This document shows, piece by piece, positions 43,777 to 52,612 of a stretch of DNA of 64,000 nucleotides. The notes beneath the pieces were generated by a model. That model did no database searches, was not told the DNA's origin, and worked only from the letters and a program-made list of their open reading frames with translations. The position numbers were made by a program, and so were the translations under genes. Each line of letters opens with the position of its first letter. The stretch's first letter is position 1. Source of the stretch: CAYWMD01 sp964458575 (GTDB lineage: Bacteria; Verrucomicrobiota; Verrucomicrobiia; Limisphaerales; JADLHS01); the NCBI GenBank assembly GCA_964458575.1, contig CAYWMD010000013.1:48449-112448 (forward strand), in the 5' to 3' direction.

Positions 43777-44220
43777 CTAGTATTTTTTCGAGAACCGCTT
43801 TTTTGCTTCCGCTTCATCCGCCGCGTCCGGGACCTGTCCGGACGCGGCTTTGCTTTCCGCAAGGGGCGGCGGGGCGTCGGCGCCGCCCGCCGGTGCCGGA
43901 CTGGCCGGCGTTTCCGGCCGGTTCACTTCCTCCACGAACGCGAGGCGCAAGGTCATCAGACTTTGCTTGAGCAACGCCGATTCCTGCCGGTTGAGATTGC
44001 CCCGGGTTTTGACCTCCAGCATTTCCAGCTGGTCAATGAAGAGCTTTGCCGCGTCTAGGTTGCGGGCCGGCTCGCCGGTTTCCGGGTGGGGCACCCGTCC
44101 CAACAGCATCATCGCGAGATTGGTTTGTTGCACCACCATCTGCGCGAAAAGCGCGGATTGCATTTCTTCGGAACTCAGGGGATTTCTGGGGTCGGCGGCA
44201 GGGGAGGTCGGTTCACTCAT
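43777..44220 (-). CDS. DUF1844 domain protein
   Basis: This 147-residue protein has the conserved DUF1844 segment FAQMVVQQTNLAMMLLGRVP with PHPETGEPARNLDAAKLFID and LEMLEVKTRGNLNRQES. The C-terminus is low-complexity (proline, alanine). It overlaps the Lon-N gene by eight bases, so they are coupled. The family is widespread in Verrucomicrobia and Acidobacteria but its role is unknown. Confidence 0.85.
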   Translation of the reverse strand: MSEPTSPAADPRNPLSSEEMQSALFAQMVVQQTNLAMMLLGRVPHPETGEPARNLDAAKLFIDQLEMLEVKTRGNLNRQESALLKQSLMTLRLAFVEEVNRPETPASPAPAGGADAPPPLAESKAASGQVPDAADEAEAKKRFSKKY

Positions 44221-44881
44221 GATGGTTTTCGCGATGGCGGCGGATTTCTTCCAGCAGCAGATGGTTGAGCCGTCGCAACCGTGATTCCACGTCCACGGTT
44301 TCGAGCATGGCCTGGCGTTCGGTCGGATTCGGCAGCACGGCGGAAGACACGAGGTCCACCGCTTGTTCCGGGTCGGCGATGGTGTCGAGGTAGCCGAGGA
44401 CTTCCTTGGCCAACGCGGACGGGAGCTTGCCAGGGTGGCTTTGTGCGAGCGGCGGGAGCGGCAACGGCAGACCGAGCGCGAAACGTTCGTGCAACAGCTC
44501 GCGCAACCGCGCCAGCAACGCATCCGCCGCCAGGGTGTCACACGGCGGTGCGGCCAACGGCTGGATCTGCATCACGCGATAGGGCCGGCGGCGGACGGTT
44601 TCCACCAGCGTCACCCGGGCCACCCCTTGCAGGATGAGATGCGAGGTGCCGTCCGGGTGCTCGACCGAGATGCGAACGAGCCCCACGCCCGCCACGGGCG
44701 AAGCGCTCTCCCGCTGGCGGTTGGGCCGGCGCATGGCCACGGCCAGCAGCCGCTGCGTGGCGAGCGCATCGGCCAGCATCCGCCGGTAACGCGGCTCAAA
44801 AATGTAGAGGGGGAGCAACGCCTGCGGAAACAACGTCACGTTCGGCAGGACCATCACCGGCACCTCGTGGGGCAGTAGCAT
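44213..44881 (-). CDS. Lon N-terminal (substrate-binding) domain protein
   Basis: This 222-residue protein is a stand-alone Lon-N domain: VMVLPNVTLFPQALLPLYIF with EPRYRRMLADAL, VGVGLVRISVEHPDG, and a C-terminal helical part with LGYLDTIADPEQAVDLV. No ATPase or protease follows. Such proteins are thought to recognise unfolded proteins; function is uncertain. ATG at 44881 is the natural start. Confidence 0.9.
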   Translation of the reverse strand: MLLPHEVPVMVLPNVTLFPQALLPLYIFEPRYRRMLADALATQRLLAVAMRRPNRQRESASPVAGVGLVRISVEHPDGTSHLILQGVARVTLVETVRRRPYRVMQIQPLAAPPCDTLAADALLARLRELLHERFALGLPLPLPPLAQSHPGKLPSALAKEVLGYLDTIADPEQAVDLVSSAVLPNPTERQAMLETVDVESRLRRLNHLLLEEIRRHRENHHE

Positions 44882-44997
44882 GTCTGGTCATCAATTTAGG
44901 GCAGGCGGGGCGGTGTGCAAGCCGGACGCGGCGCGAATTTTAATTTCCCTGATGCGGGCTTGCCAAAGCACGCAGGGCCGGGCATTTTGGCACCGAT

Positions 44998-45768
44998 ATG
45001 AAACATCTAGTCGGCGTCATCATTTTGGCGGCCATTTGCATCGGCCTCGGTGTGGCCCTGGTTTCCACGAAGAAGCAGGCGACCAAGGAAAAGGAAAATG
45101 CCACCTATACGATCTCCACGCTGTCCAACCAGTGGGTGGTGACCAGCGACAACCTGGACGAGCAGAAACAGGTCAACCTCACCCTCGAGAAGGATGTGGC
45201 GGCGCGCAAGGCGGAGTATGCCGAGCTAACGAACAAGTATTCCGAAATCGCGCAGGTGCTCGCCAAGACCGAGGATTCGTTGAAACTCACCAAGGAGGAG
45301 GTGGTCAAACGCGATGCGCAGATCGCCGATCTGGAAAAACAGAATGCCGACCTCGACAAGAAAGCCGTCGAACTCAGTGTCTCGCTCACGAACCTCACGG
45401 CCCAGATAGACGAAACCCAACGCAAGCTGGCGGCATCGGAGGGTGACAAGGCGTTTCTGGAAAAGGAACTCAAGCGGTTGATGGGTGAAAAAGCCGAACT
45501 GGAACGGCAGTTCAACGATCTCGCCGTTTTGCGCGCACAGGTCGCCAAGCTCAAGGAAGAGTTGAACATTGCCCGCCGGCTGGAGTGGATTCGGAAGGGA
45601 TTGTTCGCCGCCGAGGAACAAAAGGGCGCGCAATTGTTGATGCAGCGCACGCCGCCCCCCAAACCGGCCAGCAGTTACGATTTGAACGTGGAAGTCAACG
45701 CCGACGGCTCCGTGCGCGTCATTCCACCGTTGACCAACGCTCCGGTCGCACCGACACCGCCGAAATAA
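44998..45768 (+). CDS. Membrane-anchored coiled-coil protein, unknown
   Basis: This 256-residue protein has a single N-terminal helix (LVGVIILAAICIGLGVALV) followed by a long coiled coil (about residues 55-200, heptads such as LEKQNADLDKKAVELSVSL). The tail is proline-rich. It is anchored in the inner membrane with the coiled coil outside or in the periplasm. The stop overlaps the moaA start (TAATG). No family was recognised. Confidence 0.7.
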   Translation: MKHLVGVIILAAICIGLGVALVSTKKQATKEKENATYTISTLSNQWVVTSDNLDEQKQVNLTLEKDVAARKAEYAELTNKYSEIAQVLAKTEDSLKLTKEEVVKRDAQIADLEKQNADLDKKAVELSVSLTNLTAQIDETQRKLAASEGDKAFLEKELKRLMGEKAELERQFNDLAVLRAQVAKLKEELNIARRLEWIRKGLFAAEEQKGAQLLMQRTPPPKPASSYDLNVEVNADGSVRVIPPLTNAPVAPTPPK

Positions 45769-46826
45769 TGACCCGCGCGAACCTGCTGGCCGATTCCTTC
45801 GGCCGGATATTGCGGGATCTGCGGGTCAGCCTCACCGACCGTTGCAACTTTCGTTGCATGTATTGCCTGCCGGAGACGGAGGCGGCGCAGAATTTCTATC
45901 GCGGTCACTGGGCGCACCTGCCCAACCCCGCGCCCATCGTCCAGCAGTGGGTGGACAAATCGCTCATCCTTTCCTTCGAAGAGATCGAACGCATCGTGCG
46001 CGTGGCGGTGCGATTGGGCATCCGGAAAATCCGCCTCACGGGCGGCGAACCGCTCCTGCGCCACGGCGTGGAGGAGCTCGTCGCGCGCATTGCCCGGATT
46101 CCCGGCGTCGAAGACCTCGCCCTGACGACGAACGGCTTTTTGTTCCCGCAAAAGGCGCGCGCACTGCGCGAAGCCGGCTTGCACCGGGTGAGTTTCAGCC
46201 TCGACTCCCTCGACCGGGACAATTTCAGGAAGATCACGGGCCGCGACGGTTTGAACGAGGTTTTGCAAAGCATTCAACTGGCGCAGGAACTGGGTTTTCA
46301 TCCCGTCAAGGTCAATGCCGTCGTCATTCGCGAAATCAACGACCATGAGATTGAGAATCTGGCGGTCTTCGCCCACGAACGCCGTCTGAGCTATCGCTTC
46401 ATCGAATTCATGCCGCTGGATTCAGCACGCGCGTGGCAAAAGGACATGGTGATGCCGGGCCGCGAAATTCTGCAACGGTTGCGCGCGCGCTTCGATTTGC
46501 AGCCGGTCGCATCCGACAATCCTTCCGCCACCGCCAAACGCTGGGTCTTCCCGGATGGTCGTGGAGAGATCGGCATCATTGCGCCGGTGAGCGAGCCGTT
46601 TTGTGGACACTGCAACCGCCTCCGACTCACTGCCGACGGCAAGATTCGCACCTGTCTGTTCAGTGTGACGGAGCACGATCTGCGGTCGCTTTTGCGCAAC
46701 GGCGCGGACGACGACGCGGTTTGCCAATGGCTGCACCGGGTGGCGTGGCAGAAGGAAGAACGGCATCACATCGGCGAACCGGAGTTTGTCGCGCCGCCCC
46801 GGTCCATGAGTTGCATCGGCGGTTGA
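45768..46826 (+). CDS. moaA: GTP 3',8-cyclase (molybdenum cofactor biosynthesis)
   Basis: This 352-residue radical SAM enzyme has its iron-sulfur cysteines C26, C30 and C33 in CNFRCMYC, followed by LTGGEPLL and the C-terminal second cluster motif FCGHCNRLRLTADGKIRTCL. It makes the cyclic pyranopterin precursor from GTP. A stretch of about 25 residues after CMYCLPETE (HWAHLPNPAPIVQQWVDKS) is longer than in E. coli MoaA. No other molybdenum cofactor gene is near. ATG 45768 overlaps the upstream stop. Confidence 0.93.
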   Translation: MTRANLLADSFGRILRDLRVSLTDRCNFRCMYCLPETEAAQNFYRGHWAHLPNPAPIVQQWVDKSLILSFEEIERIVRVAVRLGIRKIRLTGGEPLLRHGVEELVARIARIPGVEDLALTTNGFLFPQKARALREAGLHRVSFSLDSLDRDNFRKITGRDGLNEVLQSIQLAQELGFHPVKVNAVVIREINDHEIENLAVFAHERRLSYRFIEFMPLDSARAWQKDMVMPGREILQRLRARFDLQPVASDNPSATAKRWVFPDGRGEIGIIAPVSEPFCGHCNRLRLTADGKIRTCLFSVTEHDLRSLLRNGADDDAVCQWLHRVAWQKEERHHIGEPEFVAPPRSMSCIGG

Positions 46827-46903
46827 ATCTGCCCGCAACCCGCTTGTGTCGCGCCCGGGATCCGCTAAATTCTCCAATCACAAAACGATAATGATCAGTG
46901 TCT

Positions 46904-47239
46904 ATGCCGACCTACGAATACGTCTGTGACAAATGCGGGCTCGAGTTTGAGAAGTTTCAGTCCATCGCGGACAAGCCGCTTTCTGTCTGCCCGGAAGACA
47001 TGTGCGCCCAGAAGAAATGGGGCCGCGGCAAGGTGAAAAAACGCATCAGCGCCGGCGCCGGCCTCATCTTCAAGGGCAGCGGCTTTTACATCACCGATTA
47101 CCGCAGCGAGGGTTACAAGCAGGCTGCCAAGAAGGAATCGGAGTCCGCCAAACCAGCCGCCGGCGGCGACAGCAAAGCCCCCCCGCCGGCCGCCAAATCG
47201 GAAGCGAAGTCCTCCAAGGCCGCGTCCACGAAAGCGTGA
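46904..47239 (+). CDS. FmdB-family zinc ribbon protein
   Basis: This 111-residue protein starts MPTYEYVCDKCG, with CDKC as the first metal knuckle and a second at CPEDMC. GLIFKGSGFYITDYRS follows, typical of the FmdB/CxxC-regulatory family. The C-terminal third is low-complexity (alanine, lysine, proline). ATG 46904 is the family start; a GTG at 46898 would add two residues. Function unknown. Confidence 0.85.
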   Translation: MPTYEYVCDKCGLEFEKFQSIADKPLSVCPEDMCAQKKWGRGKVKKRISAGAGLIFKGSGFYITDYRSEGYKQAAKKESESAKPAAGGDSKAPPPAAKSEAKSSKAASTKA

Positions 47240-47265
47240 CTGTTGCCGCCCCGTCGCGGCCTGCC

Positions 47266-48765
47266 ATGAGACTTGCAACCCAGAGCGGATTGACCACGAG
47301 CCGGCATCGGCGACGCGAGAACTGTCGGAGGTTGCGTGCCGTCGGGGACGAAACCCGCGGCGGGTTCGCCTGGAAAGTCCTCGTGGCCGCGTTACCGCTC
47401 GCGTTGCTGGGGCCGGCGTCGCCGGCGCAACTCGCCTGGCCAGACAACCTCGCGCTGCCGGCGACAAACACGGCCCACAGTGTTTCCGGCCAGTTTACGA
47501 TTCGCGGCCTTCCCGCCACCGGGCGCAATTTCGGTGCGCCCGACCTGGCGACCAACGCGAGTTTTTTGAAATTGGAGCCGGCGCTCGCCGCGGTTGCCTG
47601 CGAGCGCATAAAACGCGCGTTGGCCGACGTCCTCGGTGACCGCACGGCGTGGCAATCGAAAATTTCCCTGGCGCAATTCCCGGCGCGCTCACCAGACGAC
47701 GAAATCACAATTGTCACCGAGCGTTTCCGCGATGGGCGGAGTTATCGGTTGGAGTTGCCGAACCCGGTGCAGCGGACGCGGTTCGCGCGTGCCATCGTGC
47801 AGATGCTGCTGCTCGAACGCGTGGGGCGCAAAGGCGGAGATCGCACCGCGGAAATCCCCGAGTGGCTCGCCGCCGGTTTGACGCAACACCTGCTCATGTC
47901 GGATGAGGGCGACCTGCTGCCGCCGCCGGCGCGTTGGACGGTGAACGGGGTGATGATCACTCCGGTGATGGTCGGCGCCGGGCGGAAAGGTGCGCTCCGC
48001 CGGGATCCGCTCGAGCACGCACGACGCACCTTGCGTGACCGGCCGCCGATGACGCTCGACGAGTTGGCCTGGCCCGCCCCGGAGCAACTCAGCGGTGCGG
48101 CGGGCGATGCGTATCGCTGCAGTGCGCAGTTGTTCGTTGCGGAGTTGCTGCGGTTGGACAATGGCCGGTCCGGCTTGTGCGCGATGTTGGACGAACTGGG
48201 CGGCGTTTACAACTGGCAGACGGCTTTTTTTAACGCGTTCCAGCCGCGTTTCGAGCGGCCGGTGGATTTGGAAAAGTGGTGGGCGTTGCAGGTGGCGCAT
48301 TTTACCGGCCGCGATCCGGCGCAAACCTGGTCCCTGGCGGAGAGTTGGAACAAGCTCGACGAGTTGCTGCGCACGCCGGTGGACGTACGCCGCGCGCGGG
48401 ACGAACTTCCGGGTCACGCCGAAATCTCCCTCGCTACGGTTTTCCGCGAGTGGGACTTTGTGCGCCAGAGTCAGACGTTGCGGGCCAAGCTGAACGAGCT
48501 GGACCTTTTGCGCTTGCGCGTGTCGCACGACCTTGTGGGTTTGGTGGATGACTACCGTCGTTTGTTGTCCGGTTATCTCGAACAACGCGACCGCGTCGGC
48601 CTGCTGCTGCCGGGTTCGAAGATACAGTCTCCCGGCGCGAACAACATCCTCCGCGGGACGCTCAAGGAACTGGCGACGCTGGAAACGCGGCGCGCGGAAC
48701 TTCACCAAAAGGCTGTGGCGGAAGCCTCAACGGGCGGGGAAATTCCTTGGATGGCGGGCCCGTGA
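47266..48765 (+). CDS. Exported protein of unknown function
   Basis: This 499-residue protein has a basic N-terminus and a hydrophobic stretch (VLVAALPLALLGPASPAQ), probably a signal peptide or anchor. The soluble region has no motif I recognise; it contains IPEWLAAGLTQHLLMSDEGD, suggesting a peptidase-MA-like arrangement, but no HExxH is present. The C-terminal part is helical. The frame is open further upstream, but ATG 47266 is the first with export-like character. It lies between the FmdB and kamA-type genes. Confidence 0.65.
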   Translation: MRLATQSGLTTSRHRRRENCRRLRAVGDETRGGFAWKVLVAALPLALLGPASPAQLAWPDNLALPATNTAHSVSGQFTIRGLPATGRNFGAPDLATNASFLKLEPALAAVACERIKRALADVLGDRTAWQSKISLAQFPARSPDDEITIVTERFRDGRSYRLELPNPVQRTRFARAIVQMLLLERVGRKGGDRTAEIPEWLAAGLTQHLLMSDEGDLLPPPARWTVNGVMITPVMVGAGRKGALRRDPLEHARRTLRDRPPMTLDELAWPAPEQLSGAAGDAYRCSAQLFVAELLRLDNGRSGLCAMLDELGGVYNWQTAFFNAFQPRFERPVDLEKWWALQVAHFTGRDPAQTWSLAESWNKLDELLRTPVDVRRARDELPGHAEISLATVFREWDFVRQSQTLRAKLNELDLLRLRVSHDLVGLVDDYRRLLSGYLEQRDRVGLLLPGSKIQSPGANNILRGTLKELATLETRRAELHQKAVAEASTGGEIPWMAGP

Positions 48766-48850
48766 GCGATTCCCATTTCACCAACCTGCCGGGCGGAGCG
48801 TTTCGGCTGGGTATGCAAGGGGGTTTTTGCCGTCCGCTTGACACCTCGCG

Positions 48851-50122
48851 ATGCAAACTTATAGTGCGCTACACGACATGCACATAGTCCCGGATTCAAT
48901 TTTTGCGCCCAGTGATGAAGCGTCGTTACCCAAACGCATGGACGCGCTCAAGGAATTTCGCCCGGCCGGCCGCGGCTTCTGGCGGGAGGTTGGCGACGCC
49001 GACTGGAACGACTGGCACTGGCAGTTAAAGCACCGGATCACCACGCTGGACCAGCTTCAACGCCTGATGCCGACGCTCACGCCGGAGGAAACCGCCGGCA
49101 CGCAACTGGCCAATCACAAACTTGCGCTGGCCATCACGCCGTATTTTTTCAACCTGATTGACCCGGCGGACGAGCATTGCCCCATCCGTCGGCAGGTGAT
49201 TCCCCGCGTCCAGGAGACCCACACCGCGTCGTGGGAGATGAGTGATCCGTGCGGCGAGGATTCGCACTCGCCGGTGCCGGGGTTGGTGCACCGCTATCCC
49301 GACCGGGTGCTGTTCCTGGTAACCGACCGTTGCGCGGCCTACTGCCGCTACTGCACGCGGTCACGGCTGGTGAGCAACGCCAGCGGTTACGATTTTCATC
49401 CCGACTTCGAGCGGCAGATTGAATACATCCGGCAGCATCCTGAGATCCGGGACGTGCTCCTGAGCGGTGGCGACCCGTTGTTGTTCAGCGACGAGAAGCT
49501 GGAGAACCTGCTCGCCCGGTTGCGCGCGATTCCCCACGTGGAATTCCTGCGGATCGGCACGCGCATTCCGATTTTTCTGCCGCAACGCGTCACCCCGGAA
49601 CTGTGCGCCATGTTGAAACAGTTCCATCCGCTGTTCCTGAGCGTTCACTCCAATCATCCGCGGGAGTTGACGACCGAGGTGCGCGACGCGCTGGGCCGGC
49701 TGGCAGACGCCGGGATTCCGCTGGGCAACCAGTCGGTGTTGCTCCGGAATGTCAACGACGATCCGGCCGTGATGACGGTGCTGGTGCAAAAACTTCTGCG
49801 TTGCCGGGTGAAGCCCTACTACCTTTACCAATGCGACCTCATCGCGGGTTCGTCCCACTTGCGGGCGAGCGTGCGCCGCGGGTTGGAAATCATGGAAGCG
49901 CTGCGCGGCCACACGACGGGCTATGCCGTGCCGCAGTATGTCATTGATGCGCCCGGTGGCGGTGGCAAGGTGCCGGTGAATCCCGAGTACGTCTTGAGCC
50001 GCAACCGCGACCGTGTGGTGCTTCGCAACTATGAGCGGAAGGTCTTCGAATACATCGAGGGCGACAACGCGCCGCCCGTTTTCAAGGTATCCGAGAATTT
50101 CGACATGCCGAAGCTGCTGTAA
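48851..50122 (+). CDS. kamA: KamA-family radical SAM aminomutase
   Basis: This 423-residue protein has the radical SAM cysteines at C161, C165 and C168 (CAAYCRYC), GGDPLLFSDEKL for SAM binding, and a PLP-binding lysine in DAPGGGGKVPVNPEY. It matches lysine 2,3-aminomutase in length (about 415). It shifts an amino group from C2 to C3 of an amino acid; lysine, glutamate or other substrates are possible. ATG at 48851 is used; ATG 48878 is also in frame. Confidence 0.88.
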   Translation: MQTYSALHDMHIVPDSIFAPSDEASLPKRMDALKEFRPAGRGFWREVGDADWNDWHWQLKHRITTLDQLQRLMPTLTPEETAGTQLANHKLALAITPYFFNLIDPADEHCPIRRQVIPRVQETHTASWEMSDPCGEDSHSPVPGLVHRYPDRVLFLVTDRCAAYCRYCTRSRLVSNASGYDFHPDFERQIEYIRQHPEIRDVLLSGGDPLLFSDEKLENLLARLRAIPHVEFLRIGTRIPIFLPQRVTPELCAMLKQFHPLFLSVHSNHPRELTTEVRDALGRLADAGIPLGNQSVLLRNVNDDPAVMTVLVQKLLRCRVKPYYLYQCDLIAGSSHLRASVRRGLEIMEALRGHTTGYAVPQYVIDAPGGGGKVPVNPEYVLSRNRDRVVLRNYERKVFEYIEGDNAPPVFKVSENFDMPKLL

Positions 50123-50270
50123 CCCGTTGGTGGTCGCGGGAAAACACTCGGTCGGTCCCGTGCGAATCTGCACCGAGCCGGAGACCCGCCAACCGAGGCT
50201 TCCATCCGACTGACGCTGGCCGGCGTTGGTCGGCCCAACCTACTCGCGATCAACAGATTTGCAGTATTTG

Positions 50271-50300
50271 TTGTTGCGCCGGATCCGCGCGCTGTATAAA
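50271..50300 (+). promoter_or_regulatory. Possible promoter of the OmcB-like gene
   Basis: TTGTTG (50271-50276) and TATAAA (50295-50300) are separated by 18 bases, an acceptable sigma-70 spacing. The -10 box is a good match; the -35 matches three of six. It lies about 70 bases before the ATG at 50371. The rest of 50123-50370 shows no other feature. Confidence 0.4.
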
Positions 50301-50370
50301 ATCCGTGCAAAATCAAACTCAGTTGTTCGTAAAGTTCTTTAGCGAAGCGGAAATAAACTCATTGAAGCCT

Positions 50371-51984
50371 ATGAAAAAGACCATATTTAGCTCCATCTGT
50401 TGCGCCAGTTCAGTGGCCGCAGTTGCGCTGCTGTTCAACGGTTGCGCGACCGACCGGAACGTTCCCGACCAAAATCCTCAGGAACAGTATAACGAACAAT
50501 ATCGCAGCGATTATGAAGTGCCGCCGGGCAAATATTACACTGGTCGTTCGCCTTTCATGCGCAGCGCCGAAGGTGCCCCCGCCCCGGCCCCGGCCCCGAA
50601 GCCCGCTCCGGCGCCGCAGCCAGCCTATGTGCCGCCGCCGGCTCCGGCCCCGAAAACCACTTGCAGCGACCCGACCTGGGGTATCATCCGCATGAGCAAG
50701 AAGATGCCGGCGGAAGCTTCGTTGGGAGGCGAATTCATGGCGGAACTCAATCTGACCGCTCAGGCCTGCGCGGCCAACGTGGTCGTGCGTGACACGGTGC
50801 CGGACGGCGCCAGTTATGTGCGCAGCGAGCCCGCCGCGACGGTGGATGGCAAACAGCTGACCTGGCGCATTGGTGACCTTGAAGCCGGCGAAGCTCGTAA
50901 CATCAAACTGTGGTTGAAGGCTGAAAAGGAAGGCAAGATTGTCAATTGCGCCTCGGTCTCGGCCGATCCGCGTACCTGCGCCGCCACGTTTGTCGGCAAG
51001 GCCACGATTGCGATTGAGAAGTCAGGCCCCGAAACGGCCATCATCAATTCCGATGTCGCTTACAATGTGGTCGTGAAGAACACCGGCACCGCCGTCGCGC
51101 GTGACGTCGTCGTCACCGACGCCGTTCCCGAAGGCATGAGCGGCCAACCGGTGACCGTGAATGTGGGTGATCTCGCCCCCGGCCAGTCCAAGCCGATCAC
51201 CGTCACCTATAAGGCGACCAAGCGCGGCAAGGTTTGCAACACCGCGGTGGCCAACAGCAGCAATGCCGGCAAGGTCAGCGATGATGCCTGCACCACGATC
51301 CTCGTTCCGGGCCTGAAGGTGGAGAAGTCCGGCACCAAGGAACAGATTCTCGGCCGTAACGCCGACTACGAAATCGTCGTCTCCAACACCGGTGACACCA
51401 CGCTCACCGACGTGCTCGTGACCGACACCGCCCCGGCGGGGACCAGCATTGTCTCCACTTCCGGCGGCAGCGTCAGCGGCAACAAGGCCACTTGGACGGT
51501 CACCTTGAAGCCCGGCGAGAAGAAGAATCTCTCCGTCAAGCTGACCTCCACCACGGCCGGCAATCACTGCAACACCGTCACCGCCTCCGCGGGCGGCATG
51601 AAGGACTCGGCCGAAGCTTGCACGTTGTGGAAAGGCATTGCCGCCGTGCTGCTTGAAGCGGTGGACAATCCGGACCCGATTCAGGTGGGCGAGACCACGA
51701 CTTACACGATCAAGGTCACCAACCAGGGTTTCGCCGACATCCACGGCGTGAAGATCGCGGCCAGCTTTGATGACGAGGTCCAGCCCGTCAGCTCACCGCA
51801 AGGTACGGTCAGCGGCCAATCGGTAAGCTTCCCGTCCGTGGCCAGCGTCGCGCCCAAACAGGCGGTCACCTACACAGTCGTCGTCAAGGGTGTGAAAGCC
51901 GGCGACTCGCGCAACCGGATCATCCTCACTTGCGATGAGTTGACCAAGTCGGTTGAGGAAACCGAATCCACCACCGTTTACTAA
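50371..51984 (+). CDS. OmcB-like DUF11-repeat cell-envelope protein
   Basis: This 537-residue protein has a signal peptide with a weak lipobox ending at C25 (LLFNGC), then a proline/alanine-rich linker, then several DUF11 repeats: NVVVRDTVPDGASYV, RDVVVTDAVPEG and LTDVLVTDTAPAGTS, each with cysteines in sets (VCNTAV, HCNTV). This arrangement resembles the large cysteine-rich OmcB protein of Chlamydia, which stabilises the envelope by disulfide links. A terminator follows. It is probably outer-membrane or periplasmic and highly expressed. Confidence 0.82.
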   Translation: MKKTIFSSICCASSVAAVALLFNGCATDRNVPDQNPQEQYNEQYRSDYEVPPGKYYTGRSPFMRSAEGAPAPAPAPKPAPAPQPAYVPPPAPAPKTTCSDPTWGIIRMSKKMPAEASLGGEFMAELNLTAQACAANVVVRDTVPDGASYVRSEPAATVDGKQLTWRIGDLEAGEARNIKLWLKAEKEGKIVNCASVSADPRTCAATFVGKATIAIEKSGPETAIINSDVAYNVVVKNTGTAVARDVVVTDAVPEGMSGQPVTVNVGDLAPGQSKPITVTYKATKRGKVCNTAVANSSNAGKVSDDACTTILVPGLKVEKSGTKEQILGRNADYEIVVSNTGDTTLTDVLVTDTAPAGTSIVSTSGGSVSGNKATWTVTLKPGEKKNLSVKLTSTTAGNHCNTVTASAGGMKDSAEACTLWKGIAAVLLEAVDNPDPIQVGETTTYTIKVTNQGFADIHGVKIAASFDDEVQPVSSPQGTVSGQSVSFPSVASVAPKQAVTYTVVVKGVKAGDSRNRIILTCDELTKSVEETESTTVY

Positions 51985-51998
51985 ACCGTAATCAAACC

Positions 51999-52034
51999 AA
52001 AGGCTGGCAGGTCGCAAGGCCTGCCAGCCTTTTC
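51999..52034 (+). terminator. Rho-independent terminator of the OmcB-like gene
   Basis: AAAGGCTGGCAGG (51999-52011) pairs perfectly with CCTGCCAGCCTTT (52020-52032) around an eight-base loop and ends in a short T-run (TTTTC). It begins 14 bases after the OmcB-like stop codon. Confidence 0.8.
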
Positions 52035-52049
52035 AACTCCAGACCCATT

Positions 52050-52493
52050 ATGAAACTCGAAAACATTCTCCTGTCCATCGCCACCGGATTCGCTCTGTCA
52101 CTCGCGGGTTGCAGCAAGTCCGATTCGCCACCCCCGGCAACGGCCGAAGCAACGCAAAAAGCCGCCGCTCCGGTGGCGGATGCGATGAAGCAAACGGCGG
52201 ACACCGCCAAGGCGGCTGCCGAAACTGTCGCCGCAGACGCAACCAAACAGGTGCAGGACACTGTCGCGGCCTCGTCCGCCAAGGCGCAGGAGTTGATTGA
52301 CAAGGCGAAAAGTCTGATTACCAGTGACAAACTTCAGGAAGCTTCCTCCGTTCTGCAACAACTGGCGGCGCTGAAGCTGACCCCTGAGCAACAACAACTC
52401 GTGGATGGTCTCAAGGCGCAGCTTCAGAAGGCGCTGGCGGGCAAAACCACGAGCGACGCCGCCACCGCTGCGGGCAATTTGCTCAAGAAGTAG
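52050..52493 (+). CDS. Small alanine-rich lipoprotein
   Basis: This 147-residue protein has a signal peptide with a good lipobox (LSLAGC, C21). The mature part is helical and rich in alanine, lysine and threonine (KAAAETVAADATKQVQDTV), with a C-terminal region of leucine-containing helices (LQQLAALKLTPEQQQLVDGL). It resembles small envelope lipoproteins that bridge or stabilise the outer membrane; the role is unknown. It begins 17 bases after the preceding terminator. Confidence 0.75.
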   Translation: MKLENILLSIATGFALSLAGCSKSDSPPPATAEATQKAAAPVADAMKQTADTAKAAAETVAADATKQVQDTVAASSAKAQELIDKAKSLITSDKLQEASSVLQQLAALKLTPEQQQLVDGLKAQLQKALAGKTTSDAATAAGNLLKK

Positions 52494-52513
52494 CCGCGCC
52501 CGGCCGGAATTTT

Positions 52514-52553
52514 CACACCCACCCGGTCGCCACGGTCTGGCGAGGCGGGTGTG
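52514..52553 (+). terminator. Possible terminator of the lipoprotein gene
   Basis: CACACCC (52514-52520) pairs with GGGTGTG (52547-52553), and inner TCGCCA pairs with TGGCGA, forming a long imperfect hairpin 20 bases after the lipoprotein stop. There is no T-run, so the function is uncertain. Confidence 0.4.
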
Positions 52554-52612
52554 GAATCGTCGAGTGGCATCCGTCGGACGCCGGCCGGCCCCGAATCAAA
52601 CCAAAGACAATC

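Noticed and set aside
47266..48765. Metallopeptidase (peptidase-MA type)
   Set aside because: A WLAAGLTQHLL-like segment recalls the family, but the HExxH zinc motif is missing, so the protein is left as unknown.
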